A stretch of DNA of 64,000 nucleotides from Brevibacterium permense. GTDB taxonomy: Bacteria > Actinomycetota > Actinomycetes > Actinomycetales > Brevibacteriaceae. A program made the translations under genes and the position numbers. This document shows positions 53,440-61,373 of this stretch, in pieces. Location: assembly GCF_025506275.1 (NCBI RefSeq), contig NZ_QYCP01000093.1, positions 1 through 64,000 on the forward strand. Reading direction: 5' to 3'. How positions within the stretch are numbered: the stretch's first letter is position 1; each line of letters begins with the position of its first letter. The notes under the pieces were generated by a model that was not told where the DNA came from, did not search any database, and saw only the letters and a list, made by a program, of their open reading frames with translations.

Positions 53440-54233
53440 CCCGTACGAACACAACCACCACCGAGGCGACGCCCACCTCCGAGACTCGGGCAACGTCGCG
53501 AGCAGCGACGCAGCCCCGCCCCGTCGAGGAACTCAAGGCCCTCGCCGAGGCGGGTGCCCGTGAGCTCGCCGGTGACCCGGAGAACGGTGTCCCCGAGGCC
53601 AACCCCGCCGACGTCATCCGCTGGGTGTCCCGGCACTTCGACACCGAGGCCTGCGCCGTGGCCTGCTCGATGGCCGACGCCGCCCTGCCGCACTACGTCG
53701 CCCAGTACCAGCCCGGCGTCGACGTCCTCTTCCTCGACACCGGCTACCACTTCCGGGAGACCTATGACACCCGCAACGAGGTGGCCCGCCGGGTCGACGT
53801 CCACATCGTCGACGTCCTCCCGGAGCAGACCGTGGAAGAGCAGGACGCCGAATTCGGCAAGGACCTCTTCGCCCGCGACCCTGGCCTGTGCTGCGCCCGC
53901 CGCAAGGTCGCACCGTTGAAGAAATCGCTGAACGGCTACGAACTCTGGTTCACCGGAGTCCGCCGTGACGAAGCTCCCACCAGGACGAACACGCCGCTGA
54001 TCACCTTCGATGAGAAGAACGGACTCGTCAAAGTCAACCCCCTGGCTGCGTGGTCGTTCGATGACCTCCTCGACTACTCGCGCGCCTTCGACGTCCCGGT
54101 CAACCCGCTGCTGTCGCAGGGGTACCCGTCGATCGGCTGCCAGCCCTGCACTCGCCCCGTCGCCGAAGGGGAAGACCCCCGCGCCGGCCGGTGGGCCGGA
54201 TCGACCAAAACAGAATGCGGACTCCACACATGA
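53436..54233 (+). CDS. cysH: APS reductase (phosphoadenylyl-sulfate reductase family)
   Basis: A 265-residue adenylyl-sulfate reductase that makes sulfite from APS. It shows the [4Fe-4S] Cys pairs of the APS-specific class (GLCCARRKV and GCQPCTRPV) and the C-terminal catalytic ECGLH. The ATP-pyrophosphatase-like fold is marked by LFLDTGYHFRETYD. Residues 1-25 are a Thr-rich tail. ATG 53436 overlaps the sulfite reductase stop; a much longer frame in that gene is a shadow. It overlaps cysD by ATGA. Confidence 0.93.
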   Translation: MTRTNTTTTEATPTSETRATSRAATQPRPVEELKALAEAGARELAGDPENGVPEANPADVIRWVSRHFDTEACAVACSMADAALPHYVAQYQPGVDVLFLDTGYHFRETYDTRNEVARRVDVHIVDVLPEQTVEEQDAEFGKDLFARDPGLCCARRKVAPLKKSLNGYELWFTGVRRDEAPTRTNTPLITFDEKNGLVKVNPLAAWSFDDLLDYSRAFDVPVNPLLSQGYPSIGCQPCTRPVAEGEDPRAGRWAGSTKTECGLHT

Positions 54234-55195
54234 GCATCGACACCCAGTTCAACCACAACACCCACACCACCGCCGAGGCGGCACCCGCCCACAACCCGGG
54301 TGCGAGCCTGTCCACCCTCGACGTCCTCGAATCCGAAGCGATCCACATCATCCGTGAGGTCGCCGCCGAGTTCGAACGCCCCGTGCTGCTGTTCTCCGGA
54401 GGCAAGGACTCCGTGACGGTCCTCCACCTTGCGGCGAAGGCGTTCTGGCCGGCGAAGATTCCGTTCGGACTCCTCCACGTCGACACCGGCCACAACTTCG
54501 ACGAGATCATCCGCTTCCGCGACGAGACGGCCGAGAAGTATGGCCTCGACCTCACGGTGGCGAAGGTCCAGGACTACATCGACGACGGTCGTCTGCGCGA
54601 ACGCCCCGACGGAACCCGCAACACCCTGCAGACCCAGCCGCTGCTCGACGCCATCACCGGCGGGAAGTTCGACGCCGTCTTCGGCGGGGCCCGCCGCGAC
54701 GAGGACAAAGCCCGGGCGAAGGAGCGGATCCTGTCCCTGCGCGACGAGTTCGGTGGCTGGAACCCCAGCAGCCAGCGTCCCGAACTGTGGAACCTCTTCA
54801 ACGGCCGCCACCTGCCCGGCGAACACGTGCGCGTGTTCCCGATCTCGAACTTCACCGAACTCGACGTGTGGAGCTACATCGCCCGCGAAGGCATCGAACT
54901 GCCCGAGCTCTACTTCGCCCACGACCGCGAAGTCTTCCAGCGCGACGGCATGTGGTGGGCCACCGGCGAATTCTCCACCCCACGCAACGGCGAGACCGTC
55001 ACGACCAAAAAGGTCCGCTACCGCACCGTCGGGGATATGAGCTGCACCGGGGCCGTCGAATCGAGCGCCGATGACCTCGAGTCCATCCTCGCCGAGGTGG
55101 CCGCCACCACTGTGACCGAGCGCGGTGCCACTCGCGCCGACGACCGGATCTCGGCCGCGGCGATGGAAGACCGCAAGAAGGACGGGTACTTCTGA
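54230..55195 (+). CDS. cysD: Sulfate adenylyltransferase subunit 2
   Basis: A 321-residue small subunit of ATP sulfurylase, which with CysN makes APS from sulfate and ATP. The PP-loop is LLFSGGKDSVTVLHLA, followed by LLHVDTGHNFDEIIRFRD and GGARRDEDKARAKERI. The C terminus ends RKKDGYF as in the family. ATG 54230 overlaps the cysH stop. The first 25 residues are Thr/His/Asn-rich and carry no family homology. Confidence 0.95.
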   Translation: MSIDTQFNHNTHTTAEAAPAHNPGASLSTLDVLESEAIHIIREVAAEFERPVLLFSGGKDSVTVLHLAAKAFWPAKIPFGLLHVDTGHNFDEIIRFRDETAEKYGLDLTVAKVQDYIDDGRLRERPDGTRNTLQTQPLLDAITGGKFDAVFGGARRDEDKARAKERILSLRDEFGGWNPSSQRPELWNLFNGRHLPGEHVRVFPISNFTELDVWSYIAREGIELPELYFAHDREVFQRDGMWWATGEFSTPRNGETVTTKKVRYRTVGDMSCTGAVESSADDLESILAEVAATTVTERGATRADDRISAAAMEDRKKDGYF

Positions 55196-56574
55196 TGACC
55201 ACCACAACCACCACCGAAACAACCACCACCGAGGCGACCGCGACCTTGGACACGACGACGAAGACGCTGCTGCGCTTCGCCACCGCCGGATCCGTCGACG
55301 ACGGGAAATCCACGCTCGTCGGTCGGCTCCTCCACGATGCGAAGGCGATCCTCGCCGATCAGCTCGCCGCCGTGACCGCGACCAGCCGGGAGCGCGGATT
55401 CCTCGGCGGAGAGTTCGACTTCGCTCTGCTCACCGACGGTCTGCGAGCCGAACGCGAACAGGGCATCACCATCGACGTCGCCTACCGGTACTTCGCCACC
55501 GACCGTCGTTCGTTCATCCTCGCAGACTGCCCCGGACATGTGCAGTACACCCGGAACATGGTCACGGGAGCCTCGACCGCCGATGCCGTCGTCGTCCTCA
55601 TCGACGCCCGCACCGGCGCGACCGAACAGACCCGCCGACACCTCACCGTCGTCTCCCGACTGGGCATCCGCCACGTCATCATCGCCGTCAACAAGATCGA
55701 CCTCATCGACTACGACCAGACGCGGATCGAGACGGTCGAGAACGACATCAAGGACCTCGCCGACGAGATCGGCCTTGAGACCCCGCACCTCATTCCGATC
55801 TCCGCGCTGGCCGGGGACAACGTCGCCACCACCTCGGACAACACTCCCTGGTACTCCGGTCCGGCACTGCTCGAACTCCTCGAGACCCTGCCGAGCGCGG
55901 ATGAGGACACTGCCGACCTCGAGGCCTTCCGCCTTGACGTGCAGACCGTGCTGCGTCCGCAAGGGGGACTGGCACCGGGACTCGACCCCGAGGAATTCCG
56001 GGACTACCGGGCGGTGGCCGGACAGATCACGGCCGGGCGGGTCAGCCTCGGCGATGAGATCGAGATCCACCCTGCTGGACTGAAAACGACGGTGACCGGC
56101 ATCGATACCGCCAGCGGTCCCCTTGAGACCGCGAGTGCGCCGCTGTCGGTGGCGCTGCGGCTGGCCGATGACGTCGATACCGCCCGGGGCAGCGTCATCG
56201 CCGCGGCCGGCACCCTGCCCACCCCGCGCCGGGAACTGCGCGCCGAGGTGTTCCCCTTCACCGCGGAGGGCCTGCGCACGGGGGATCGGGTGCTCATCAA
56301 GACGGGAACGACGACCGTGAAGGGGATCGTCACCATCGAGGCCAAACGCAACCTCGAGACCTCCAAGACCGAACCCGCCGAGGTGCTCGCCGGCAACGAC
56401 ATCGGCCTGGCCCGGGTGAAGCTGTCAGCCGAGCTGCCGGTCCCGGACTTCCGCGACCACGGCACGGCCGGAGCCTTCGTCGTCATCGACCCGCAGACAG
56501 GCAACACCCTCGCCGCCGGAATCCACACCCCCGAGGCGGCCCACTCCGCCGAATCCACCGAGGACCAGTCATGA
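55195..56574 (+). CDS. cysN: Sulfate adenylyltransferase subunit 1 (GTPase)
   Basis: A 459-residue elongation-factor-like GTPase that drives sulfate activation by CysD. The GTPase motifs are GSVDDGKSTL (G1), DCPGH (G3) and NKIDL (G4), followed by two beta-barrel domains. It lacks the fused CysC kinase domain of the longer bifunctional form, so PAPS is not made here, in line with an APS-type CysH. The first 22 residues are Thr/Glu repeats (TTTTTTETTTTEATAT). The start overlaps cysD by one base (TGATG). Confidence 0.95.
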   Translation: MTTTTTTETTTTEATATLDTTTKTLLRFATAGSVDDGKSTLVGRLLHDAKAILADQLAAVTATSRERGFLGGEFDFALLTDGLRAEREQGITIDVAYRYFATDRRSFILADCPGHVQYTRNMVTGASTADAVVVLIDARTGATEQTRRHLTVVSRLGIRHVIIAVNKIDLIDYDQTRIETVENDIKDLADEIGLETPHLIPISALAGDNVATTSDNTPWYSGPALLELLETLPSADEDTADLEAFRLDVQTVLRPQGGLAPGLDPEEFRDYRAVAGQITAGRVSLGDEIEIHPAGLKTTVTGIDTASGPLETASAPLSVALRLADDVDTARGSVIAAAGTLPTPRRELRAEVFPFTAEGLRTGDRVLIKTGTTTVKGIVTIEAKRNLETSKTEPAEVLAGNDIGLARVKLSAELPVPDFRDHGTAGAFVVIDPQTGNTLAAGIHTPEAAHSAESTEDQS

Positions 56575-57383
56575 CGCTCTTCCTCCCACAGCAGCCGGGC
56601 ACGGTGCTGCTCGTCGGTGCCGGACCGGGCGATCTCGGACTGCTCACCGTCACCGGTCTGCGCGCATTGGAACGCGCCGATGTCATTGTGGCCGACCGCC
56701 TCGGCGCCAGATCGGTCATCGATCAGCTCGAAACCGAACGCGGCGCACCCCTCGATGCGGAGATCATCGACGTCGGCAAGCTGCCGGGGCATCACCCGGT
56801 ACCGCAGAGCGGGATCAACGACATCCTCATCACACAGGCGAAGCTCGGCCGTCGGGTCGTCCGTCTCAAGGGCGGGGACCCGTTCGTCCTCGGACGTGGG
56901 GGAGAGGAGGTCATCGCCTGCCGGGCCGCCGGAGTCGATGTCCGCGTCGTTCCCGGGGTGACCAGCGCGAACTCCGTTCCCGCGGTCGCCGGAATCCCGC
57001 TCACCCACCGAGGCGTCGCCACCTCGTATACGGTCGTGACCGGTCACGACCAGCTGGGTCAGATCGGCGGAGGACGCGACCACACCGTCGTCGTGCTCAT
57101 GGGAGTGGGCACCCTCATCAACTCGGCGATGGTGCTCGCCCGATCCGGGCGCGGGGACGACTGCCCGGTCGCGATCGTCGAAGACGGATTCGGTGACAAC
57201 CAGCGAGTGACCATCGGGACCCTCAGCGACATCGCCTTCCGCGCGGCTCGCCGAGGCGTCCGGTCACCGGCCGTGATCGTCGCCGGTGATGTCGTGACCC
57301 TGAGCCCCTACGCCGATGGTGCTTTCACCCAGTCGACCGAGCCTGCCGCAGCGCACGCATCCGAACTCGTGAGGAACCCATGA
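56571..57383 (+). CDS. cobA: Uroporphyrinogen-III C-methyltransferase
   Basis: A 270-residue SAM-dependent methyltransferase making precorrin-2 for siroheme. The family motifs are VGAGPGDLGLLTVTGLRAL at the N terminus, RLKGGDPFVLGRGGEE, VVPGVTSANSVPAVAGIPLTHRG and ATGTLSDIA-like IGTLSDIAFRAAR. It is a stand-alone SUMT without the CysG oxidase/chelatase domains; the chelatase is upstream, and no precorrin-2 dehydrogenase is seen in the window. The start overlaps cysN by ATGA. Confidence 0.93.
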   Translation: MTLFLPQQPGTVLLVGAGPGDLGLLTVTGLRALERADVIVADRLGARSVIDQLETERGAPLDAEIIDVGKLPGHHPVPQSGINDILITQAKLGRRVVRLKGGDPFVLGRGGEEVIACRAAGVDVRVVPGVTSANSVPAVAGIPLTHRGVATSYTVVTGHDQLGQIGGGRDHTVVVLMGVGTLINSAMVLARSGRGDDCPVAIVEDGFGDNQRVTIGTLSDIAFRAARRGVRSPAVIVAGDVVTLSPYADGAFTQSTEPAAAHASELVRNP

Positions 57384-57706
57384 CCTACATCATCGCCCAG
57401 CCTTGCGTGGACCTGAAGGACCGAGCCTGCATCGAGGAATGCCCGGTCGACTGCATCTACGAAGGCACCCGCTCCCTCTACATCCATCCCGACGAATGCG
57501 TCGACTGCGGTGCATGCGAACCCGTGTGCCCTGTCGAGGCGATCTTCTACGAAGACGATGTGCCCGATGAGTGGGAGGCCTACTACAAGGCGAACGTCGA
57601 ATTCTTCGACGACATCGGCTCCCCGGGCGGAGCAGCCTCCCACGGGGTCGTCGACAAAGACCACCCCTTCATCGCAGCTCTGCCGCCGCAGAACACCGAC
57701 GACTGA
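57380..57706 (+). CDS. fdxA: 7Fe/[4Fe-4S] ferredoxin
   Basis: A 108-residue ferredoxin. Two Cys clusters are seen, CVDLKDRACIEECPVDCI and CVDCGACEPVCPVEAI, the layout of actinobacterial FdxA/FdxC. The C-terminal 50 residues (FYEDDVPDEWEAYYKANVEFF) are the usual tail. It would hand electrons from FprA to the sulfite reductase, and its place between cobA and fprA supports this. The ATG overlaps the cobA stop. Confidence 0.93.
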   Translation: MTYIIAQPCVDLKDRACIEECPVDCIYEGTRSLYIHPDECVDCGACEPVCPVEAIFYEDDVPDEWEAYYKANVEFFDDIGSPGGAASHGVVDKDHPFIAALPPQNTDD

Positions 57707-57775
57707 CCAGCAGCGAGTCCTCGCTCAACCACACCGAGCGACTCCACTCTCCACGACGACTGATCAAGGAACCCC

Positions 57776-59185
57776 ATGCCCACCATCCCATTCCGAGTGG
57801 CCATCATCGGTGCCGGTCCCGCCGGCATCTACGCCGCCGACCTGCTGACCAAGGCCGAACATGACCTGGAACTGAGCATCGACCTGTTCGAGCGCCTGCC
57901 CTCACCCTTCGGGCTTGTCCGCTACGGTGTCGCCCCCGACCATCCGCGGATCAAGGGCATCATCAATGCGCTCATCAAGGTCCTCGACCGCGGTGACATC
58001 CGCCTGTTCGGCAACGTCGAATACGGAGTCGACATCAACCTCGGCGAGCTCACCGACCGCTACGATGCAGTGATCTTCTCCACCGGCTGCTTCGTCGACG
58101 CACCGCTGTCGCTGCCCGGCATCGACCTGCCGGGTTCCTATGGGGCCGCCGACTTCGTCAACTGGTACGACGCCCACCCCGATGTGCCGCAGACCTGGCC
58201 GCTGGACGCGGAGAAGGTCGCGGTGCTCGGCAACGGAAATGTCGCGCTCGACGTGGCTCGGGTGCTCGCGAAGCAGGCCGATGAGCTGCACGCCACGGAG
58301 ATCCCCGACCACGTCTATGAGGGGCTGAAGTCCTCGAAGGTCACCGATGTCCATGTATTCGGACGGCGTGGACCCGCGCAGGCGAAGTTCACTCCGCTCG
58401 AGCTGCGTGAGCTCGGTCAGGTCGAAGACGTCGACATCATCGTCTATCCCGAGGACTACGAATTCGATCAGGGGTCGCTCGAGGCCATCGAGTCGAGCAA
58501 CCAGGTCAAGCAGGTGACGAAGACGCTCACGGACTTTGCGATGCGGGAGGAGACCGGGGCGAAGCGGCGTCTGCACCTGCACTTCCTCCACGCGCCGGTG
58601 GCCATCCTCGGCGAGGATCGGGTGACCGGTCTGCGCACGGAACGTCAGGAACTCGACGGGACGGGCGGCGTCAACGGCACCGGGGACTTCCACGACTGGG
58701 ACATCGATGCTGTGTATCGGGCCGTCGGCTATGCGGGGACGCAGCTGCCGCAGCTGCCGTTCGATGAGGCCAAGAAGGTCATCACGAATCACGAAGGACG
58801 CGTCGTCGACGCCGAAGATCAGGGCCAGGCCGCCGAGGCGGACGTCATCCCCGGCGTGTACACGACCGGGTGGATCAAGCGCGGACCCGTCGGGCTCATC
58901 GGTCATACGAAGGGTGATGCGCTCGAGACGATCGGACACATCCTCGACGATCAGGCCGCCGGAGTGCTCACCGAACCCCTGTACCCGGAGGAGTCCTCGA
59001 TCGTCGAGCTGCTCGAGTCGAAGGGCGTCGACTTCACCGATTGGGAAGGTTATCACCGGCTCGAGGCCGCGGAGAAGGCCCTCGGTGAGGCCGAGGGCCG
59101 GGAACGCGTGAAGATCGCGACCCGAGAGGCCATGCTCGCCGAGGCGCGTGCCCACCTGACAGCGGATGCCAGCGCGGGGAGCTGA
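57776..59185 (+). CDS. fprA: Ferredoxin-NADP reductase (FprA-type)
   Basis: A 469-residue flavoenzyme of the adrenodoxin-reductase class. The FAD motif VAIIGAGPAGIYAADLLTKAE is at residue 8, followed by LPSPFGLVRYGVAPDHPRIK. The NADP motif KVAVLGNGNVALDVARVL is at about 155, with VYTTGWIKRGPVGLIGHTKGDA near the C terminus. It supplies reduced ferredoxin for sulfite reduction. A 69-nt gap separates it from fdxA. The transcript ends at the hairpin at 59256-59290. Confidence 0.94.
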   Translation: MPTIPFRVAIIGAGPAGIYAADLLTKAEHDLELSIDLFERLPSPFGLVRYGVAPDHPRIKGIINALIKVLDRGDIRLFGNVEYGVDINLGELTDRYDAVIFSTGCFVDAPLSLPGIDLPGSYGAADFVNWYDAHPDVPQTWPLDAEKVAVLGNGNVALDVARVLAKQADELHATEIPDHVYEGLKSSKVTDVHVFGRRGPAQAKFTPLELRELGQVEDVDIIVYPEDYEFDQGSLEAIESSNQVKQVTKTLTDFAMREETGAKRRLHLHFLHAPVAILGEDRVTGLRTERQELDGTGGVNGTGDFHDWDIDAVYRAVGYAGTQLPQLPFDEAKKVITNHEGRVVDAEDQGQAAEADVIPGVYTTGWIKRGPVGLIGHTKGDALETIGHILDDQAAGVLTEPLYPEESSIVELLESKGVDFTDWEGYHRLEAAEKALGEAEGRERVKIATREAMLAEARAHLTADASAGS

Positions 59186-59255
59186 GACCGCCCGCCGCGT
59201 CGCTGCCCACCTCGAGGCACAAACCTCACATAGTGACCCGAAAAGGTCCACCATT

Positions 59256-59290
59256 CGACCCCGGACACGGACAGGCCGTGTTCGGGGTCG
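59256..59290. terminator. Intrinsic terminator
   Basis: CGACCCCG pairs with CGGGGTCG, extended by ACACGG/CCGTGT inside. It ends the sulfate assimilation operon. Confidence 0.7.
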
Positions 59291-59396
59291 TCTGCGTCTG
59301 TGACCTCGCCAAATAACCTGGCTATGTAATTGACATCACTCAATGACAGGAGAAAACTAGCCGCGGAAATATAGCCGTCTACCCTGGGAGGCAAAG

Positions 59397-61067
59397 GTGC
59401 CCTCACACAGTCCCCTGTCATCCGCCGCGCCGACGAGCGTGGCCGTCGTCCACGACAAAGGGCTCAAACGCGATATCGGCAAGACCGGTCTGCTTTTCAC
59501 CGGAGTCGGGTCGATCATCGGCTCCGGTTGGCTCTTCGGCGCCTTCGATGCCGCGAGCATGGCCGGCCCGGCCGCAATTCTGTCGTGGGCCCTGGGTGCG
59601 GTCCTCATCATCTTCGTGGCCCTGAACTACTCCGAACTCGGTGTCATGTTCCCCGTCGCCGGCGGTGTCGTGCGCTACCCGCACTATGCCTTCGGTTCGT
59701 TCGCCAGCTACACCAGCGGGTGGATCACGTGGCTGTCGGCGGCGGGAACCGTCGGCATCGAGGTGCTCGCGGCCGTGCAGTATGCCTCGAGCTATATGCC
59801 GTGGCTGATGGAGACGAAAGAGGGGGTGCTCGTCCTCACGGTGCCGGGCATCTTCGTGTCCATCGCGATGGTCGCGGTATTCTGCGTCATCAACATGTTC
59901 GGCGTGAAGTTCTTCGCCCAGTTCAACAACGTGCTCGTGTGGTGGAAGCTGCTGGTCATCGTCCTCGTATTCGCCGGACTGGCCCTGCTGGCGTTCAACC
60001 CCGGTCACTTCCACATGCCCGAGTTCGGCGGTTTCGCCCCCAACGGCATCGCCCCGATCTTCGCTGCCTTGCCCGCGGCGGGCATCGTGTTCTCCTACCT
60101 CGGGTTCCGTCAGGGTGTGGAGTTCGCCGGTGAGACGAAGAACCCGCAGAGGAACGTGCCGTTCGCCGTCATCGGTTCGATCGTGCTCACCGGCATCATC
60201 TACATCCTCCTGCAGGTCGCGTTCATCGGCGCCATCCCCACCGACCTGCTCAAGGACGGATGGGGCGGATTGTCGTTCTCGAACTCGGCGGGGCCATGGG
60301 CGGAGATCGCGATCATGCTCGGTGCGATGTGGCTAGCGATCATCCTCTACATCGACGCTGTGGTCTCCCCGGCTGACACCGGCCTGATCTTCACCGCGCT
60401 CACCCCGCGGCTGTCGTACTCGCAGGCTCGGGTGGGCAATGCGCCGAGTGCCATGACGAAGCTGAACAAGAAGGGCATCCCGTGGTTCGGGCTGCTCATC
60501 ACGTTCATCGTTGCCTGCTTCCTGTTCTTCCCGTTCCCGTCGTGGGCGAAGATGGTCGGGTTCATCACCTCCGGCACCGTCATCTCCTTCGGCTCCGGCC
60601 CGATCACGGTGGCGGCTCTGCGTCGTCAGCTGCCCGATCAGGAGCGTCCGTTCCGCCTGCCCGGCGGAGACGTCCTGCCGTTCCTCGGATTCCTCGCTGC
60701 GAACCTCATCGTGTTCTGGACGGGGTGGGATACGAACTGGAAGCTGTTCCTGGCGATGGCGCTCGGCTACGTTGTCCTCGGTCTGCACTATGCGTTCAGT
60801 GACCGCAGCAAGATCCCGCCGCTGCAGTTCAAATCCGGTTGGTGGATGATCCTGTGGCTCGGCGGACTGGCCGTGCTCAGCCTGCTGAGCAACTACGGCG
60901 AAGGCGCCCTGAACGTGCTCACGTTCGGTTGGGGCGAGCTGGTCTGCACAATTTTCACCGCCATCGTCTTCTACGTCGGCATCAAGACCCGTCTGAAGTC
61001 GGAGGAAGTTGTCACCAACGTCGAGAACACCAAGGAGACCGCAGCCGAACACATCGACGGGGAGTGA
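59397..61067 (+). CDS. APC-superfamily amino-acid/polyamine permease
   Basis: A 556-residue permease with about 12 to 14 helices. The N-terminal GLLFTGVGSIIGSGWLFGAF and GIVFSYLGFRQGVEFAGETKNPQRNVPFA segments are typical of the family. A long hydrophilic C terminus ends in TKETAAEHIDGE. The GTG start at 59397 has GGGAGG upstream. It stands between two terminators and is monocistronic. The substrate is not known; being next to the cysteine operon suggests a sulfur amino acid only weakly. Confidence 0.88.
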   Translation: MPSHSPLSSAAPTSVAVVHDKGLKRDIGKTGLLFTGVGSIIGSGWLFGAFDAASMAGPAAILSWALGAVLIIFVALNYSELGVMFPVAGGVVRYPHYAFGSFASYTSGWITWLSAAGTVGIEVLAAVQYASSYMPWLMETKEGVLVLTVPGIFVSIAMVAVFCVINMFGVKFFAQFNNVLVWWKLLVIVLVFAGLALLAFNPGHFHMPEFGGFAPNGIAPIFAALPAAGIVFSYLGFRQGVEFAGETKNPQRNVPFAVIGSIVLTGIIYILLQVAFIGAIPTDLLKDGWGGLSFSNSAGPWAEIAIMLGAMWLAIILYIDAVVSPADTGLIFTALTPRLSYSQARVGNAPSAMTKLNKKGIPWFGLLITFIVACFLFFPFPSWAKMVGFITSGTVISFGSGPITVAALRRQLPDQERPFRLPGGDVLPFLGFLAANLIVFWTGWDTNWKLFLAMALGYVVLGLHYAFSDRSKIPPLQFKSGWWMILWLGGLAVLSLLSNYGEGALNVLTFGWGELVCTIFTAIVFYVGIKTRLKSEEVVTNVENTKETAAEHIDGE

Positions 61068-61114
61068 TCCCTGACACGACGTCGAATCCTTCGACGTCAG
61101 AAAGAGACACCCTC

Positions 61115-61126
61115 GCCGAGGCGGCC
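61115..61126 (+). repeat. Intergenic copy of 12-mer GCCGAGGCGGCC
   Basis: Exact copy directly in front of the terminator of the APC permease gene, in the same orientation as the other intergenic copies. Confidence 0.5.
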
Positions 61127-61127
61127 C

Positions 61128-61170
61128 GGACCCCGTACATCCACGACAGTGGAGTACGGGGTCGGTCTTT
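61128..61170. terminator. Intrinsic terminator with T tract
   Basis: GACCCCGTAC pairs with GTACGGGGTC, with CCAC/GTGG inside, followed by GGTCTTTT. The remaining bases to 61373 (about 200 nt) hold no gene that I can support and turn visibly more AT-rich. Confidence 0.75.
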
Positions 61171-61373
61171 TGGCGGGTTGTCGAGAACAGTCAGGTACGG
61201 TTCTAGACTAGCTAGACTAGGGGCTCAAAGCTCGGGGCTGAGATTTTCGTCAACAAAGCGCATTCGCCGAAGTAGGCAATCTTATGAGGGCCCTAGGGAG
61301 CAAACGCTAACCAAAAGGCGCCCTCTCCAAAGCTTGGATCGTCAAGTCGCAAACCAAACCGGCTCACTTCAGA

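Noticed and set aside
52267..53493. Minus-strand frame of 408 codons
   Set aside because: Shadow of the sulfite reductase gene; the sense strand carries all siroheme ligands.
57902..59254. Minus-strand frame of 450 codons
   Set aside because: Shadow of fprA; no motif, atypical residue composition.
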